Shown here piece after piece: positions 23,627 to 35,362 of a stretch of 64,000 nt of DNA. Numbering within the stretch: position 1 is the first letter of the stretch; the number at the start of each line of letters is the position of its first letter. The notes below the pieces were generated by a model. That model was given only the letters and a program-made list of their open reading frames with translations, did not search any database and was not told where the DNA came from. The position numbers and the translations under genes are program-made. This stretch comes from Gonapodya prolifera JEL478 (lineage: Eukaryota > Monoblepharomycota > Monoblepharidomycetes > Monoblepharidales > Gonapodyaceae): positions 433,660-497,659 of the forward strand of contig KQ965743.1 in the NCBI GenBank assembly GCA_001574975.1, in the 5' to 3' direction.

Positions 23627-24131
23627 GCTGCAATTTGAAAGGAACAGGGAAAACTGGTTAGCCGGCGACGAGGCCGAAAGCCTCCGACCAAATGCGGTGT
23701 CCATCCTTTTACCCTCCCCCCCATAAACCCCTCCGACCCACATTTGCGGTGTAGCGTCCGAGCAGAGTATACCCCAGCGCCTGGAAAGTCGAGAACTTGG
23801 AAAGCTTGAGCGGAAGGAAAACGACGGTAAATGTGGCGACGTCAAGGGTTAGGAAGTAAATACTCCAACTGTACATTTCAAACATTTCAAACGCAAGTAC
23901 ATAATATTTCAAAGGAAAAGATACGAGAGAATTTTGAGTCACGGGGGAATCCACCTTCCTTTCACTCTCGAACTGTGCATGTATGATGTTTGATATTCAA
24001 TTAATTTCTATCGTCTGACGCAAAGTTTCATGCATGCGAAGGCCCCGGAAAGGCAACGACGACGGAGGGGAAAGGGCGCCACTGCGGTCCTATCGGCTCG
24101 GTGACATCAGATTCGGAACTTATCATTACCG
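23627..24131. promoter_or_regulatory. Divergent promoter region
   Basis: These 505 bp lie between the start codons of the zinc-finger gene (-) and the glutathione S-transferase (+). It is AT-rich around 23820-24010. An 81-codon minus-strand frame at 23709-23954 overlaps the 5' leader and shows no domain, so I do not call it. No specific operator was recognised. Confidence 0.4.
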
Positions 24132-25161
24132 ATGTCAATCACAGTTTACGAGCTCTGCACGACACTGGAGCGAGAACGATGCTTTTCTCCATTCGCATGG
24201 CGGGGAGTTCTGGCAGTGGCTCACAAGGGATTCACTCCTGAGCGTGTGCCGGTGAAGTAAGTCGGAGGTCGGTCGTTGGATCGCTCTGGGGTTCCTTATT
24301 CACGACCATTCATTGCCCGGCCGGCAACCAGCTTCCTCGAGAAAGAAAAGGTTGCGTTTTCTGGTCAACCGTTTGTCCCAATCATCGTCGATCATGCCAA
24401 CGGAGGAAAAGTGGTCGCCGATTCTTACAAAATCGCGGAATACTTGGAGGCGACCTACCCGCAACGCCCAAGCCTGTTTGGCGGCAGCAAGGAGCTTTCG
24501 TTTTTTGTAGTGCAATGGGTAAACACAATCATCCATCCCTTCATTGGAAAGGTGGGATAGCGAACGCGGGGAGGGTGCTGATGCCCAAATACAATAGCGA
24601 CAACATCCTCCGTCTCCGACTAGTTCTGCTCCGACGATGCGCGCCTCCACCAGTCACCGGAAGGGCAGGCATATTACTACTCCGAGGAGCGGTCCAAACT
24701 TTTCGGACGCAAAATGCAGAACTCACAAGTAGCGGATCGGGAAGCACTGCTCCCCGTGTTTCGGGCCTCGCTGCTGCCGTGAGTACGAGCGTGTTAATCG
24801 CTCTTTCTTTGACATGGGAAGCTCACTGCACTACACGAACCCACAGGGTGCGAGCTGTGTTGAGAGAACAAAAATTCCTCGGTGGAGACGCACCAAACTA
24901 CGCTGACATCTGCCTGTTCTCCGCCTTCCTGTGGTGTCGCGCTATCTGTGAGTACGACATCACACACACACACCCTCGTGGGTCTATCCTGTTCTGTTCA
25001 GGTGGACATTGATTTTGTCTGGCTCCTCCACAGCATCGTTTTATCCCAAACTGCTGCTTCCTAACGACTCTGTCTACGCATGGCGGGAGCGCATGATGGA
25101 CGCGTATGCGGGCCTTGCGAGGAAATCTCCGGGCTATGACCAGGTTGCGCCAAAGCTTTGA
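24132..25161 (+). CDS. Glutathione S-transferase family protein
   Basis: Five exons: 24132-24256, 24332-24551, 24624-24778, 24847-24947 and 25034-25161; 242 aa, the normal GST length. The N-terminal thioredoxin-like half reads MSITVYELCTTLERERCFSP then FAWRGVLAVAHKGF, and QPFVPIIVD-(9)-VVADSYKIAEYLE holds the cis-Pro and the Asp-Ser glutathione-binding pair. The C-terminal helical half has GKFCSDDARLHQSPEG, SKLFGRKMQ and FLGGDAPNYADICLFSAFLW, where the Asp is the N-capping residue conserved in GSTs. It is closest to the fungal beta-etherase/UstS-like group, whose members conjugate or cleave aromatic ethers or act in detoxification; the exact activity is inference. The intron at 24552-24623 was resolved by the stop upstream of FCSDDAR. 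Confidence 0.92.
24960..24972 (+). repeat. (CA)n microsatellite in a GST intron
   Basis: A short CA dinucleotide run lies inside the last intron of the glutathione S-transferase gene. It has no apparent role. Confidence 0.7.
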
Positions 25162-25291
25162 AAAAGTTCAAGTTATTACGTGTTAGTTGCTTGTCATACA
25201 GTAATTAATCCCAAGTGGCGCCGACGCCGACTTCTGTGTCGTTGCAATTTCAGAAGATGGATGTGGTAGAGATGAAGATTGACGGAATACG

Positions 25292-26798
25292 TTATGCGGC
25301 CGGCGCAGGCGTTGTGGTAGCACCATCCCAAAGCTCCACCACACCCTTTGGAATCTCAACCGGCCTCCCCTCCTCGACCGTTCTGACTCCCAGATCGTTG
25401 ACAACCGCTTTCCCATCCACCGTCTCCAATCTCAGCACGCGGAACGACCCCGACACCGGCGACGCCAGTTCCCACGTGAGATGCCTTTGTGTCCTGGAGG
25501 CGTCCGAGGCAACCACGACCCGCATGAACTCGCGGTTTATAAGCACAACGCGGCGGGTCGTGCACCAGTACTCGAACGTCCTGGTGCCCACGGGAATCGC
25601 GCGGACAAGCATGCCCAGGGCGTGGTATTGCGCGCCGACGAGGATATCTGACGACTGTGGGGCGCCGTTGAAGGGGACTTGGATGCAGCCCCAGTTGGAG
25701 CCTCGGTCCTCGACGGCTTGCCAGTACACCCATCGGATGGCGTTCAGGGAAACGATGTCGTGGATGGCGTGCCGGACGAGGACGAAGCCGTGGGTCCCGA
25801 CGTCGCAGATGTTGCTGCTGAGCGATGGTCCGCCGAGACCGAACTCGGAGACGGCAAGGGGTTGTTTACGTTTTTGAGCGGTGGATCGGACGTAGGAACG
25901 AAGAAGCCGCGTGTCTTGAATGCCCCAAGCGTACAACTTTACGACGGAAATATCCGTGAACTGATCGGTGGTGTACGTGTGAACGTTTATAATGTCCCCA
26001 TCTGACGTGAAGTCAAGCTTCCGGGCCACGTTCAACAGGTTGTTTTCCTCGGCGAGTGCCAGTTTGACCCCCCGAGATTTCAGACCAGTGCTGTCAAGTA
26101 GTGTGCGCAACGACGTAGCTAGGGCCTTGCGTGCCGGTCCCGACCAGTAGCACCCTTCCTGGTTGTTTCCCACGATCCAGACGGGCTCGGATGGCTCGTT
26201 GATGGGAGACAGTGTTGAGACCGGGATGCCCTTTTCCAGCAGCGCTGCGACGGAGTCCACGAGGAATTGCGCAAAGCGGGGTACGTCCTCGAGCTTTATG
26301 TTGTCGGTGAAGCGTGATTGGTGCCCGGCAGAGGATCCGGAGATTGTGAGATCCTGTGGTGGTGAGTTGGAGAAGGCTTCGACGTGGAGAGCTGTTGTTG
26401 GGAACCGGCGAGAACGAGTGGAACAAGAGACATCAGTTAAGAAGCAAAACTGGAGCTAAGCAGCAGAGAAACGTACGAAGGCCCTCTCTAAGCTTAACAA
26501 TTCGCTCCAAAATACGCAGTTGCGGCTCATCCGGACTGCTCAGACAAGGTACCACGTTCGCCCCAGGTCGGAAGGAAGCGTTTCGCGCAGGGTCGGTGGA
26601 CCCACCGATGTTGTACCTGGTGCAGTTGAGTCCGATTCCGCCGGCCGATGGGTCTGCGAAGAGCAGTTGTAGTAGGTGGTCGACAACCGGCGATTCTGCC
26701 TGACCCAGCTGGCTCGCCCACCACGCCAGGCTTGTGCCGAAGCCCTCGAAGGCAAAGGGCAGTGTGATCTGCTCCAGACTCGCAGCAGCCGGGGCCAT
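25292..26798 (-). CDS. GH30-like glycoside hydrolase (endo-beta-1,6-galactanase-like)
   Basis: Two exons, 26477-26798 and 25292-26391 (85-nt intron), give 473 aa. The start FAFEGFGTSLAWWASQLG and GLNCTRYNIGGS, then VEAFSNSPP, match fungal GH30 beta-1,6-galactanase-like enzymes. The probable catalytic acid/base is Glu in LSPINEPSEPVW, with NQEGC following, and the probable nucleophile is Glu in LAVSEFGLGG. A C-terminal beta domain ends the protein. The fold is a (beta/alpha)8 barrel plus a small beta-sandwich; substrates would be plant or microbial beta-linked galactans. The only start that avoids the neighbouring gene (ATG at 26798) gives no signal peptide, although most relatives are secreted. 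It starts 83 bp from the divergent AASDH gene. Confidence 0.88.
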
Positions 26799-26881
26799 GT
26801 GTGTGTGTGTGGGTATCGCTGCCTCGTGATATCGTCTAAAGGGATGAATTTGAAGCCCTGTGCCTCCCACCGCAGTAACAA
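26799..26881. promoter_or_regulatory. 83-bp bidirectional promoter
   Basis: The start codons of the GH30-like gene (-, 26798) and the AASDH-like gene (+, 26882) are only 83 bp apart, so the two genes probably share one promoter. It begins with a (GT)n run (26798-26812). No TATA box is evident. Co-expression of the pair is inference. Confidence 0.6.
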
Positions 26882-29800
26882 ATGAAATCGTCGACTTTCC
26901 AGTTGGTGAAGGCGCAGTCGGAGAAGACTCCAGACGCAATTGCAGTCAAGAAAGCTACTCATGCTGCCGTCACCTATGAGGAGCTATTGGCACTCTCTGC
27001 AACATTCGCCGATGCAATACGACCTGTTGGAGGGCATTCGGACAACACCCATCGTCGGAGCACACTTTTTATTCATGTTTTCGTCTCCCCTTCGGTGGAG
27101 CTTATAGCTCTCATTCTTGCGTGAGTCCAGCGATTGAGTGAGGGAAGATAACTTGGTGGAAAGTTATTCCAACCTCCTCTTCTAGAGCCTGGTCCGTGGA
27201 AGCCGTCTACATACCTCACTCCAGGATTGACATTCACAGCGCTGTGAAGCAAATACACGCTGAGATGGAATCCGACACTGGGACCCTTGCAGCGCATCTT
27301 GTTGTTGCGGAACAGAACGATTTTGAGCGGTGCGTACTTTTGAGCTGCAACGGAGCGATCCATTCTTAACCAGAGCTAAATTTGAAGGATTAGAGAGCTT
27401 TTTATTCTCTCGGATCGCTCTGTAGCGTTACCTGGGGAGCTCCTATTGGGTGCCACCCCAGCTTCACCATCGAGCAACCCACCAACTCACGAAGATGCGC
27501 AGTCGCCCACAAAAGGGCTTGACACTGCTTACATCATTCACACGTCAGGAACTACTCGCCCCGACGGTCTCGGGCTTTCCGTACACGTTACCCATTCCAG
27601 TTTCATGGCGAATCTCGAGGGCCTTCTAGAGATCTACTCACCCAATACCCCCGGCTTCACACTTGCGCAACTCAGTCCACCGACTTTCGATCCAAGTTTA
27701 ATCGAAATGTTTCTTCCTCTCACCGCGGGAGGGGCCGTTTCGATCACTCCCAATCACGTCTTTATACATGACCCCATCCCCCTCCTGACCGAGCATCACG
27801 TCACGCATCTGTCCTGCACCCCTTCATTCCTGCGGTGTCTGCAACGCTCCCATGTTCGAGCGATATTGGAGGGCGGAACACCTGTCACGCACCTGATGCT
27901 CGGGGGCGAACCATTCCCGCTGCGAGCCTTGTCGGATATTACGGGCCAAATCAAGGTTTCGTGTTGGAATCTTTACGGAACTACGGAATGCTCGGTCTGG
28001 GCATGTGCCAGTAAAGTGAAATTCAGGTCCAATTCGGATGGGGATGGGATCGGGGAACACGTCGATGCCGCCACCGAACATGTGTCGGATAGAAAAAAGC
28101 GGCGGGCGGATTCACACGAACCTCCCCCGAAACGCCAAAGACGTGACACTGGAACGACCATTCCGGAGGAGTACGCCCCTCTCGGCCAACCACTGGCGCA
28201 CACCTGGCTTCATCTGGTCGATGTGGCGTCCAACAAACCAATTTGGTCCAATTACCCACCTTACCCGTCTTTGGCGACACACTCAGACGAGGAAGTCCTT
28301 GCAGAAGTGCACCTGGGCGGACCCCGCAGAACGACACTGGTGAAGCCGACGGATGAACCATCCAAAGACCCACCGACCATGCGGCCGACAGGAGACATTG
28401 TACGAGTCGTCTGGAGCCAGGACAAGGACCGCGGTTCGCCTGAGCCCGAGATGTACTACGTCGAGCGGCGGGATGACCAGGTGAAGCGGTTTGGGATGAG
28501 GTTGGATCTTGCCAGCGTTGCAACGGCGCTGCGGGCTGGGCTCATGCGCAAAGGAGAGTGCGAGTGAGTTGAAACTTTGGAGTAATATTGTTGCTTCACT
28601 CCGTGTCTCACGCTGCGAAGGTTGCTGAGCATCCAACGCACTTCTGAAGAGGGACCTGGACTTGCTCCGACGGTGCATCTTGTACTTTTTGTGATTCTTT
28701 TTGCACGTGAAGTGCCGGAAGATGGTCAAACGAAGCTCCCCGCTCTTCTGGACCTCTCCGCTGAGCGATCGGCTCTCATACGCGCGGAAACATTGTCCTC
28801 TCTCCCCGCTCACAATCGTCCGGACTACTTCGTCATACTCGGATCTGCATCGGACAGTGTGTCGTGGCCAGTCACTGAGAACGGGAAGCTCGATAAACGC
28901 CATTTAAAATCCGTTTTCATTGAACTGCTTGACACTCAACCGTACACTCTAGACCGTGCAGATATCTTCCAAACCATGCCAGAAGCCATCCTCAGTGGCG
29001 CATCGGCGACCAGTGGCTCGCCAATGTCGCTTGACTCTTATTATCTTGCTGATGGTGGCTCGTCCCTCAATGCTGCTCGGTTGGCAACGGAAATTGCTCG
29101 GGAAGTTTCAAAGCACTGGACGGCGCAGGATGTGGTGAGAGTAAAGAGAGTGGAAGAGCATCTCTTTGGAGCAATTCTCCATCGAACTCTGGGAGAAGTT
29201 GTCGAGGTGGCATCTCGTCTGGTATCGGAAGGTGGTGACCTTCTATCCCCCCTTCGTGATGGTTCATCTGTTTTGAGTACAACGACAGAGTCGCGAGAAC
29301 CGTTTACACCACATCTGAAACGGAAAGTTGGACGTCCAAGTCTCGTTGTGAAAGCCAACAAATGTCTCGATCTCAATGACGAGTTCACCAAACATGTAAT
29401 AACAACATTGGAGAGCGATCTTTGCAAGCAGCATCCAGAAATCGCTGCTGATACTTGCGTGTTGTGGAAACTTCCGATGGCGAAGTGCGTAGATTCGTCT
29501 CCAGTTGTGTCGCTCGAATACGAAGAAAGCAGTGGTAATAATTCTGTGCGAGGCACTGTGTATGCTGCGTCACACGCGGGCTACGTTATGGCAGCAGATT
29601 TGGTGACAGGCGCGCAGTTGTGGACGACCACTGCTTCACGCTGCGAGGCAGACGTTTTTTTGACGCGAGATGGCAAGACAGTCGTTGTGGGATGCCTCAA
29701 CGGCAACGTGTATTGCCTCTCATCTGATGATGGAAAGGTGAAGGCTGTCTACGACAGCGGCGGTGAAGTGAAAAGTGCAGCGATCGAAGATGAACACGGC

Positions 29801-30611
29801 GGTATATGGATAGGAAGCAGAAGTGGGGAAGTTGTACGGATCGTTGGGGCGAACAGTGGTGACCCGATAACGAGTGCGATTGAAATTGGAGGTCCTGTTT
29901 CCGGATCTCCAGCAGTTTGCATTCGCGACATTTCGGGTCCAACGTTCTTGGTGTTTGTGGCGACCCTCAAGGGTGATGTGATTCGTCTAGATGTAAAACC
30001 TGAAAGCTCCGAGGTTGGGCTGACGTCGGTCAGACGTTGGAGGGTCGATCTGGATAAGCCATCGTTTACCGGAGCCGTGTTGAGTGAAGAAAATGGACTT
30101 GTGTTTGCGGGTTGTGTGGATGGCTCCATGCGCGCGTTTGAGTGGGAAACTGGACAGACGGTATGTTCTCAGCATCAAATGTTTACCCTCTGTCCCACAC
30201 CATCCCGTCTAGATTTGGAAGTATCAAGGGACACACCCCATTTTCTCCACCCCGGTGTGCTTTAACCTCGCATCTTCGAGCTGTCCTAACAGGCTTGTGT
30301 TTGGTGATCACTCTGGAACCCTCGCATGTCTGGCGATGGAATCCGGGGAGCTTCTATGGGAATCTGCTCGTTCATCTTCCCCCGTCTTCACCTCGCCGTC
30401 AGTTGTTTTGGCAAGTGCCAGATCACCGTCAGAGGTCATCGCAGCTGATATAAATGGCGATATTTTCGCCCTGGACGCTCTCACAGGTGCAAGCTTGGGG
30501 CAACCATTTCACATTGCTGCAGATACGTTCGCTTCACCCGTAGTTTTGTCCCGTTTTCTCCTCATTGGGTCCCGAGATAGTTGTCTCAGACTGGTGAAAT
30601 ACAAGTCTTGA
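26882..30611 (+). CDS. AASDH: AASDH/ACSF4-like adenylating enzyme with carrier domain and PQQ propeller
   Basis: Five exons: 26882-27120, 27186-27329, 27388-28563, 28621-30160 and 30213-30611; 1165 aa. An adenylate-forming domain spans residues ~1-690 with recognisable core motifs: HTSGTTRPDG (A3, Arg where Gly is usual), NLYGTTECSVW (A5), RPTGDIVRV (A7), RRDDQVKRFGMRLD (A8) and ENGKLDK (A10 lysine). An acyl-carrier domain follows, with the likely phosphopantetheine serine in YLADGGSSLNAARLA. The C-terminal ~400 residues are beta-propeller repeats of the PQQ type (for example GYVMAADLVTGAQLW, GSMRAFEWETG, GTLACLAMESGELLW). Animal AASDH (ACSF4, U26) has this order; its physiological substrate is unsettled. 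A Lys/Arg-rich loop (KKRRAD...PPKRQRR) interrupts the A domain. Starts 83 bp from the divergent glycosidase. Confidence 0.93.
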
Positions 30612-30756
30612 AACTTTAAGCTCTTCATTCCTATTGTTGAACAAGGGACGGCCTTCTCGGCGCCATGGGTCAGGGTCTACGGCTAAATTCGTTGCCTCCG
30701 GTAAAATTCAGAGGCTCCCAATCCCTCGTAAGTGGTCGAACTTCCCGTTTTCTGGG

Positions 30757-33700
30757 ATGTCGGCGCACTCCAGGAGGACATCGCAGCTGGACCAAGCACT
30801 CCGTCTGGGCGCCACGGCACCGTCCCTGGAGGAATCGGCTTATGTCCTCCCGACTGACAGAACAAGGACATTCGAGGACTTCTTGCCAACCTCGGCACCG
30901 GCAGCTGATCCTGTCATGTCAGCCTCTGCAACACCATCTCTGAAATTTCCCTTCGAAAATGCCGATCTGGTGCAAGACCCGTCCTTCTTCTTCCGTAGTG
31001 CAGGAGTGCAGCCACCATCGGACCAAGATAATGGCCCAGAAACTGACATGCCTGAGGGTGAAGGAGAAGACGGAGACGGAGATGAAGAAGACAATATCCA
31101 GCAGAGGCAAGAAGAGTACGGTCATATGCTTGGAATGCCAAAGTGGAAAGGGTAGGTCGTGAATATATGCGATCGAAATCGGAACCTTTTCAAGGCGAAT
31201 TTTTCTCTCAACAGGTCGCTCGTTAAGAAGCACAGATCTATAGAGGACAGGTGAATGTGTGATGCCCGACAAGGGCAGAATAAGCTGTTCAACTTCATTT
31301 CTTGGCATATTCTAGAGCGAAAGCGGACATTCATGTTAACCCGTTCCTCACGTCGAAGCCAAGCGTTTCGTTTTGGCTGGATCCTGGGAACATTCTGTGG
31401 TCGATTCTCTTCGGATGGTGGCTAGCGCTCTCGTTCCTTGTAGTTACGGTCATTCTTGTGGCTCTTGGGTTGGTAGGAACAATAGGCCGCTGGACGCTAG
31501 GAGCATGCGGACTTTTTGCAGGAGTCTGGTGGGACTTGGAGCGGTGTTTCTTTTATGCGGAAGTGCTCGTAAACCTCGCTCGATATGTGTTCTTCCCTTT
31601 TGGACTGGCAGTTGAGCGGCTTCGAGAGCTACCGGAGAACATTCGTCTCTATGGCGCAAAGGAAGACGATGACGATATTCGCACAGCGCCATTATCTCGA
31701 GCGCCGTCGGACTATGTTTTCAATGACGAAAGTGAACCTTTACTTTCGAATAATATCCGCGCGGACCGCGAGGGTGCCAGTGATGCCGACACTTTTGCCA
31801 TCCCAACAGCTTTCAAAGTGACGGGACAGTATAACTCCGTCGGTCGGGATTCTGGTGGTGCTTCTGTGGCACCAGGTCACCTGAGACCTCGATCAACTCC
31901 TCCCCCACCGCACTTGCAAACGCAAAAGAACGTAGACTCACATCAGTACGCAGCTTCTTTCGACCCTGGAAAAGGGGGCGCTCGTCGAGCATCTATCATG
32001 GGAGCACCCCTTCCCCGCATTCAAACTCCCGCTGTACCCTTCATCCATCTCCACCCTGGCGCGTTTCCTGAGGCGCCAGCTAGTTTTCCTGGGGCTGGGA
32101 TGGGTACGTTGGGCCAGCGAGTTGGGAAATCCAAAGGCACGACACATTTAACGGGATCCTCAATGCCTCAATGGTTGGACGGTCCACCTCCGGAATCTCA
32201 ACGCTTGGATTCTTTCACGAGCTCGATGTCCGCTCAGCCTACGGAAACAGTCGACCCTGGTGTTGCTTCTGATGGGGGTACCGACGACCACCCGATGCCC
32301 CTTCCTAGAAGGAATCGTGCTTCTCTGTGGCGACATGCTTTGTATCTGCCGGAGCAGGGACCGGTGTCATTCAGCCATGTTGTCGTGAGAGCACTACTGT
32401 GCGTCATTGTCGTGCCCTGCGTGGCCATTAGCGCCGGGCTTTGTTGGTTAATGGTGGTGTTAGGTGGGTCCAATTACTACATTTGAACCAAACCCGGGTT
32501 CTTTGACAATATGGTATGGACCTAATGCTTTCCCCTTGACGTCGTTTTTCTCGCAGTTCCAATGACCAAGCTTCAGTGGAGTGAGTCCAGAGCTGCGTTC
32601 TGTGATACTCCCACTCACTGACCGTTGACTCCCCATTCAACACTTCCTCCCTCCTCTCGACTTCCTACGTTCTCCTCCCCTACTCCCCCACAACGCACGC
32701 TTTCCGAATATAGCACTGCTCAAACACCTGTTCAGAACGCCTCGTGAGCTTATTGTTGACCGCTGAATGGGATGACGTCCGAATTCATTGAATCCTTTTC
32801 ATTAGTGCGTCTCAGAGTTCGACGGATTGATGACGTGCAGCTTTCAGTTGCTTCGTTCGCTGCCGCAATGGCCGGGATCCCTACCAGGTCGACGGAAGGT
32901 GCCGGAGATGGGACAAAACCACCACTAACTCGGTTAAATAGTGGCAGACCTGTCACTCGAAGCTACGCCAACATGGAAGCGGAAATAATTCTTTGTATTT
33001 ACAACGGTACGTGACTCTTGACAACGATTGTGAGATAAACCGATTCACACTGTTTCGCAGCTGTCGGCTGGCTTTATTACAAGACTGTTCTTGATGGCGT
33101 CAACATCATCATCGTGAACATGTTTCTGTTTGTTCCTGTGACACTGTTTCTCGCGATATGCACGCCACTGCAACATACTCCCAATGGCCCATTTGTGCTT
33201 TTTGTGACTAGCCTTGCTGCTGTTGTACCATGTGCCTATCTGATTGGGCAAGCAATTGCCTCAATTGCTGCACAAGCTAAAAGCGTTGCCCTTGGGGCAG
33301 TCTTAAATGCTACTTTTGGGAGCATTGTAGAAATATTGTAAGTACAGGAGATTCTCGACGGGGGATTCCTCCTGACATCATTGCGTCTTCAGGCTCTACT
33401 CTTTTGCTCTTGTGGAGGGAAAGCTTCCCCTGGTCGAAGGTGGACTGATAGGGTCCTTCCTTTTCGGTATGCTTCTCCTTCCGGGACTTAGCATGGCTGT
33501 CGGTGGAGCCAAGAATCACGAACAACAGTTTAACAGTGGGTACTTTCTTTTGTTGACCTACGGTCAAGCAGTGGCTTACCTTGCAACAGGTCGTGCTGCT
33601 GGTATTACCATTACCCTTCTTTGGCTCGGGGTCATTGGCGCCTTTACTCCGACTATATTCCACCGAGTCTTCGCCAAATTTAATGTCGTTTGTGAAGACC

Positions 33701-34999
33701 CCGCAAAATTGATGGCGTGTTATATCGTGCAGCCTCACCCGCTGTCTGATCCTCTCTATAAACAAGGGACAAAGTAGGAATCGCTCTTAGTCCTCTTTGC
33801 AAATGAACAATCAACCAACTGCTGACGTTCCTTTCCTATGCTCCGTTTAGACCTTTGATGCTCATATGTGCTGCAGTTCTTATCTTGACATACCTCGTTG
33901 GTATCGTTTTCACACTCCGTACGCACGAGAAAGCGATTTACAGTCGGAAAAAAGACGACCGCTTGCCACGCAAAAGGGTTACTGGGGAATCGCGTGCACG
34001 CCAAACGTCTGGAGCTATTTCAATCGGATCCGCAGCTTCACCTCAAATCGGCCCTTCACGAGTGGTACGAAGGATAATCACCCCTAGTTCCACCCTCCCC
34101 GCATCTTACGCCGGAAGTCAGTCGGCAACACCACGGAGAGGTGATACGATGCTTGATTACTTCTCGAAACAGCCATCGAGCTCTGCAGTGAAATCTCCTT
34201 TACTGAGCACCACATCACTGCTTGCGGGCCCGAATACGAGCAGGCCGCGCAAATCTGTCGATGTTGAGTCGATCGCTTCTTTTGCATCTTCGGATTCCGA
34301 TGACATAGGTCATGATGTAAGATTTGACATCGCTTTTGTACGAGCACTGTCTCATGGTCATCGTGATAGCATCCGCAATGGTCTAGAACTAAGTCTACTA
34401 TAATCCTCCTTGTGTGCACAATATGCTTCGCTGGAATCGGCGAGATCCTCATCAGCAGCGTCGACATCGTTCTTGACTTCGTTTCACCCAAATTCATAGG
34501 TCTGACTTTGTTCGCCATCGTACCTTCGATTACAGAATTGTACAATGGCGTTGCGTTTGCTCTGATCAACCGGATACAAATGAGCATGGAAATCGCCAAC
34601 GCTTACACAGCCCAAGTGGCCTTGTTGCAAATCCCTGTTGTGGTTGCATTTTCGGTAAGACTTTACTTTTCGGTGGTTCTGTCCTTTATCTGATAATGTG
34701 CCATACATAGGCGTTTTGGGAGTGGTACCATCCAATTCCTGGAGAGTCGTCTCAGGGATTCACCCTTGTGTTCCCAACTTTGGATTGTTTTGCAATGATG
34801 ATCAGCTTGCTCCTCCTGGTATGTGAGCCTTCGCTTTTGCACCTTCAAGACGCCAGCTGACGTCTTGAGCAAGTCGTGGGTATATTCTGAAGGCACAGCA
34901 AACTACTTTAAAGGAGCGATGCTGCTTCTCACCTATTTTGTGATCATGTCGGTGTTCTACTTTGCACCGCGGGAATCAACAGTTGGCGACATGTTCTAA
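30757..34999 (+). CDS. VNX1: VNX1/CAX-type vacuolar cation-proton antiporter with YccF domain
   Basis: Thirteen exons: 30757-31151, 31215-31250, 31316-32463, 32557-32580, 32714-32743, 32806-33006, 33061-33337, 33393-33535, 33590-33773, 33851-34316, 34394-34654, 34711-34818 and 34874-34999; 1132 aa. The N-terminus is acidic and cytosolic. A YccF-type membrane domain follows (NILWSILFGWWLALSFLVV), and a second hydrophobic segment lies at ~520 (VVRALLCVIVVPCVAISAG). The two antiporter repeats carry ALGAVLNATFGSIVEILLYS and LTLFAIVPSITELYNGVAFA, the acidic helices that move cations. KPLMLICAAVLILTYL and EGTANYFKGAMLLL match yeast Vnx1. Such proteins exchange Na+, K+ or Ca2+ for H+ at vacuolar or ER membranes. 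The large Ser/Pro loops are poorly conserved. The start ATG is the first in frame. Confidence 0.93.
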
Positions 35000-35362
35000 T
35001 AGCATACATTTGTACCACTTGCAAACTAATTTATTACGAAATGTCCCATCCAAAGGTGGTGGATAAAAAAATCAATCAAATATAAAAATTTTGGTGTGTG
35101 AAGTTGTGCCACAGACCTTCCTTCCGTCTTCGCCTTCGCACTTCGCACAAACTTACTCCTTGCCTTACGGTCTTTGGATATCACACATTCCTCCACCTAT
35201 CTCGCACCGTAAATCGAAAGCCAGATCTCCACTATCAACATCGATTGATCCTGTCCGGAGAGCATCACCCAGGTCAGGATTACCAGCATACATCACCTAC
35301 TTGAGAATTCCCCCCAACATCCCCCGATCTGACAGCTAGCATTTTCAAATTTGCAATCGTCC
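35000..35362. other. Intergenic, probable promoter of the RPEL gene
   Basis: These 363 bp contain the 3' region of the antiporter gene (AT-rich, 35020-35095) and a CT-rich leader ahead of the RPEL gene. Two short frames overlap at 35091-35339 with no domain. Nothing else is visible. Confidence 0.4.

Noticed and set aside
23709-23954. 81-codon minus-strand frame upstream of the zinc-finger gene
   Set aside because: It is in the presumed 5' leader, AT-rich and without recognisable features.
26798-26812. (GT)n run as a functional element
   Set aside because: It is a short dinucleotide run of the sort common in promoters; nothing shows a specific role.
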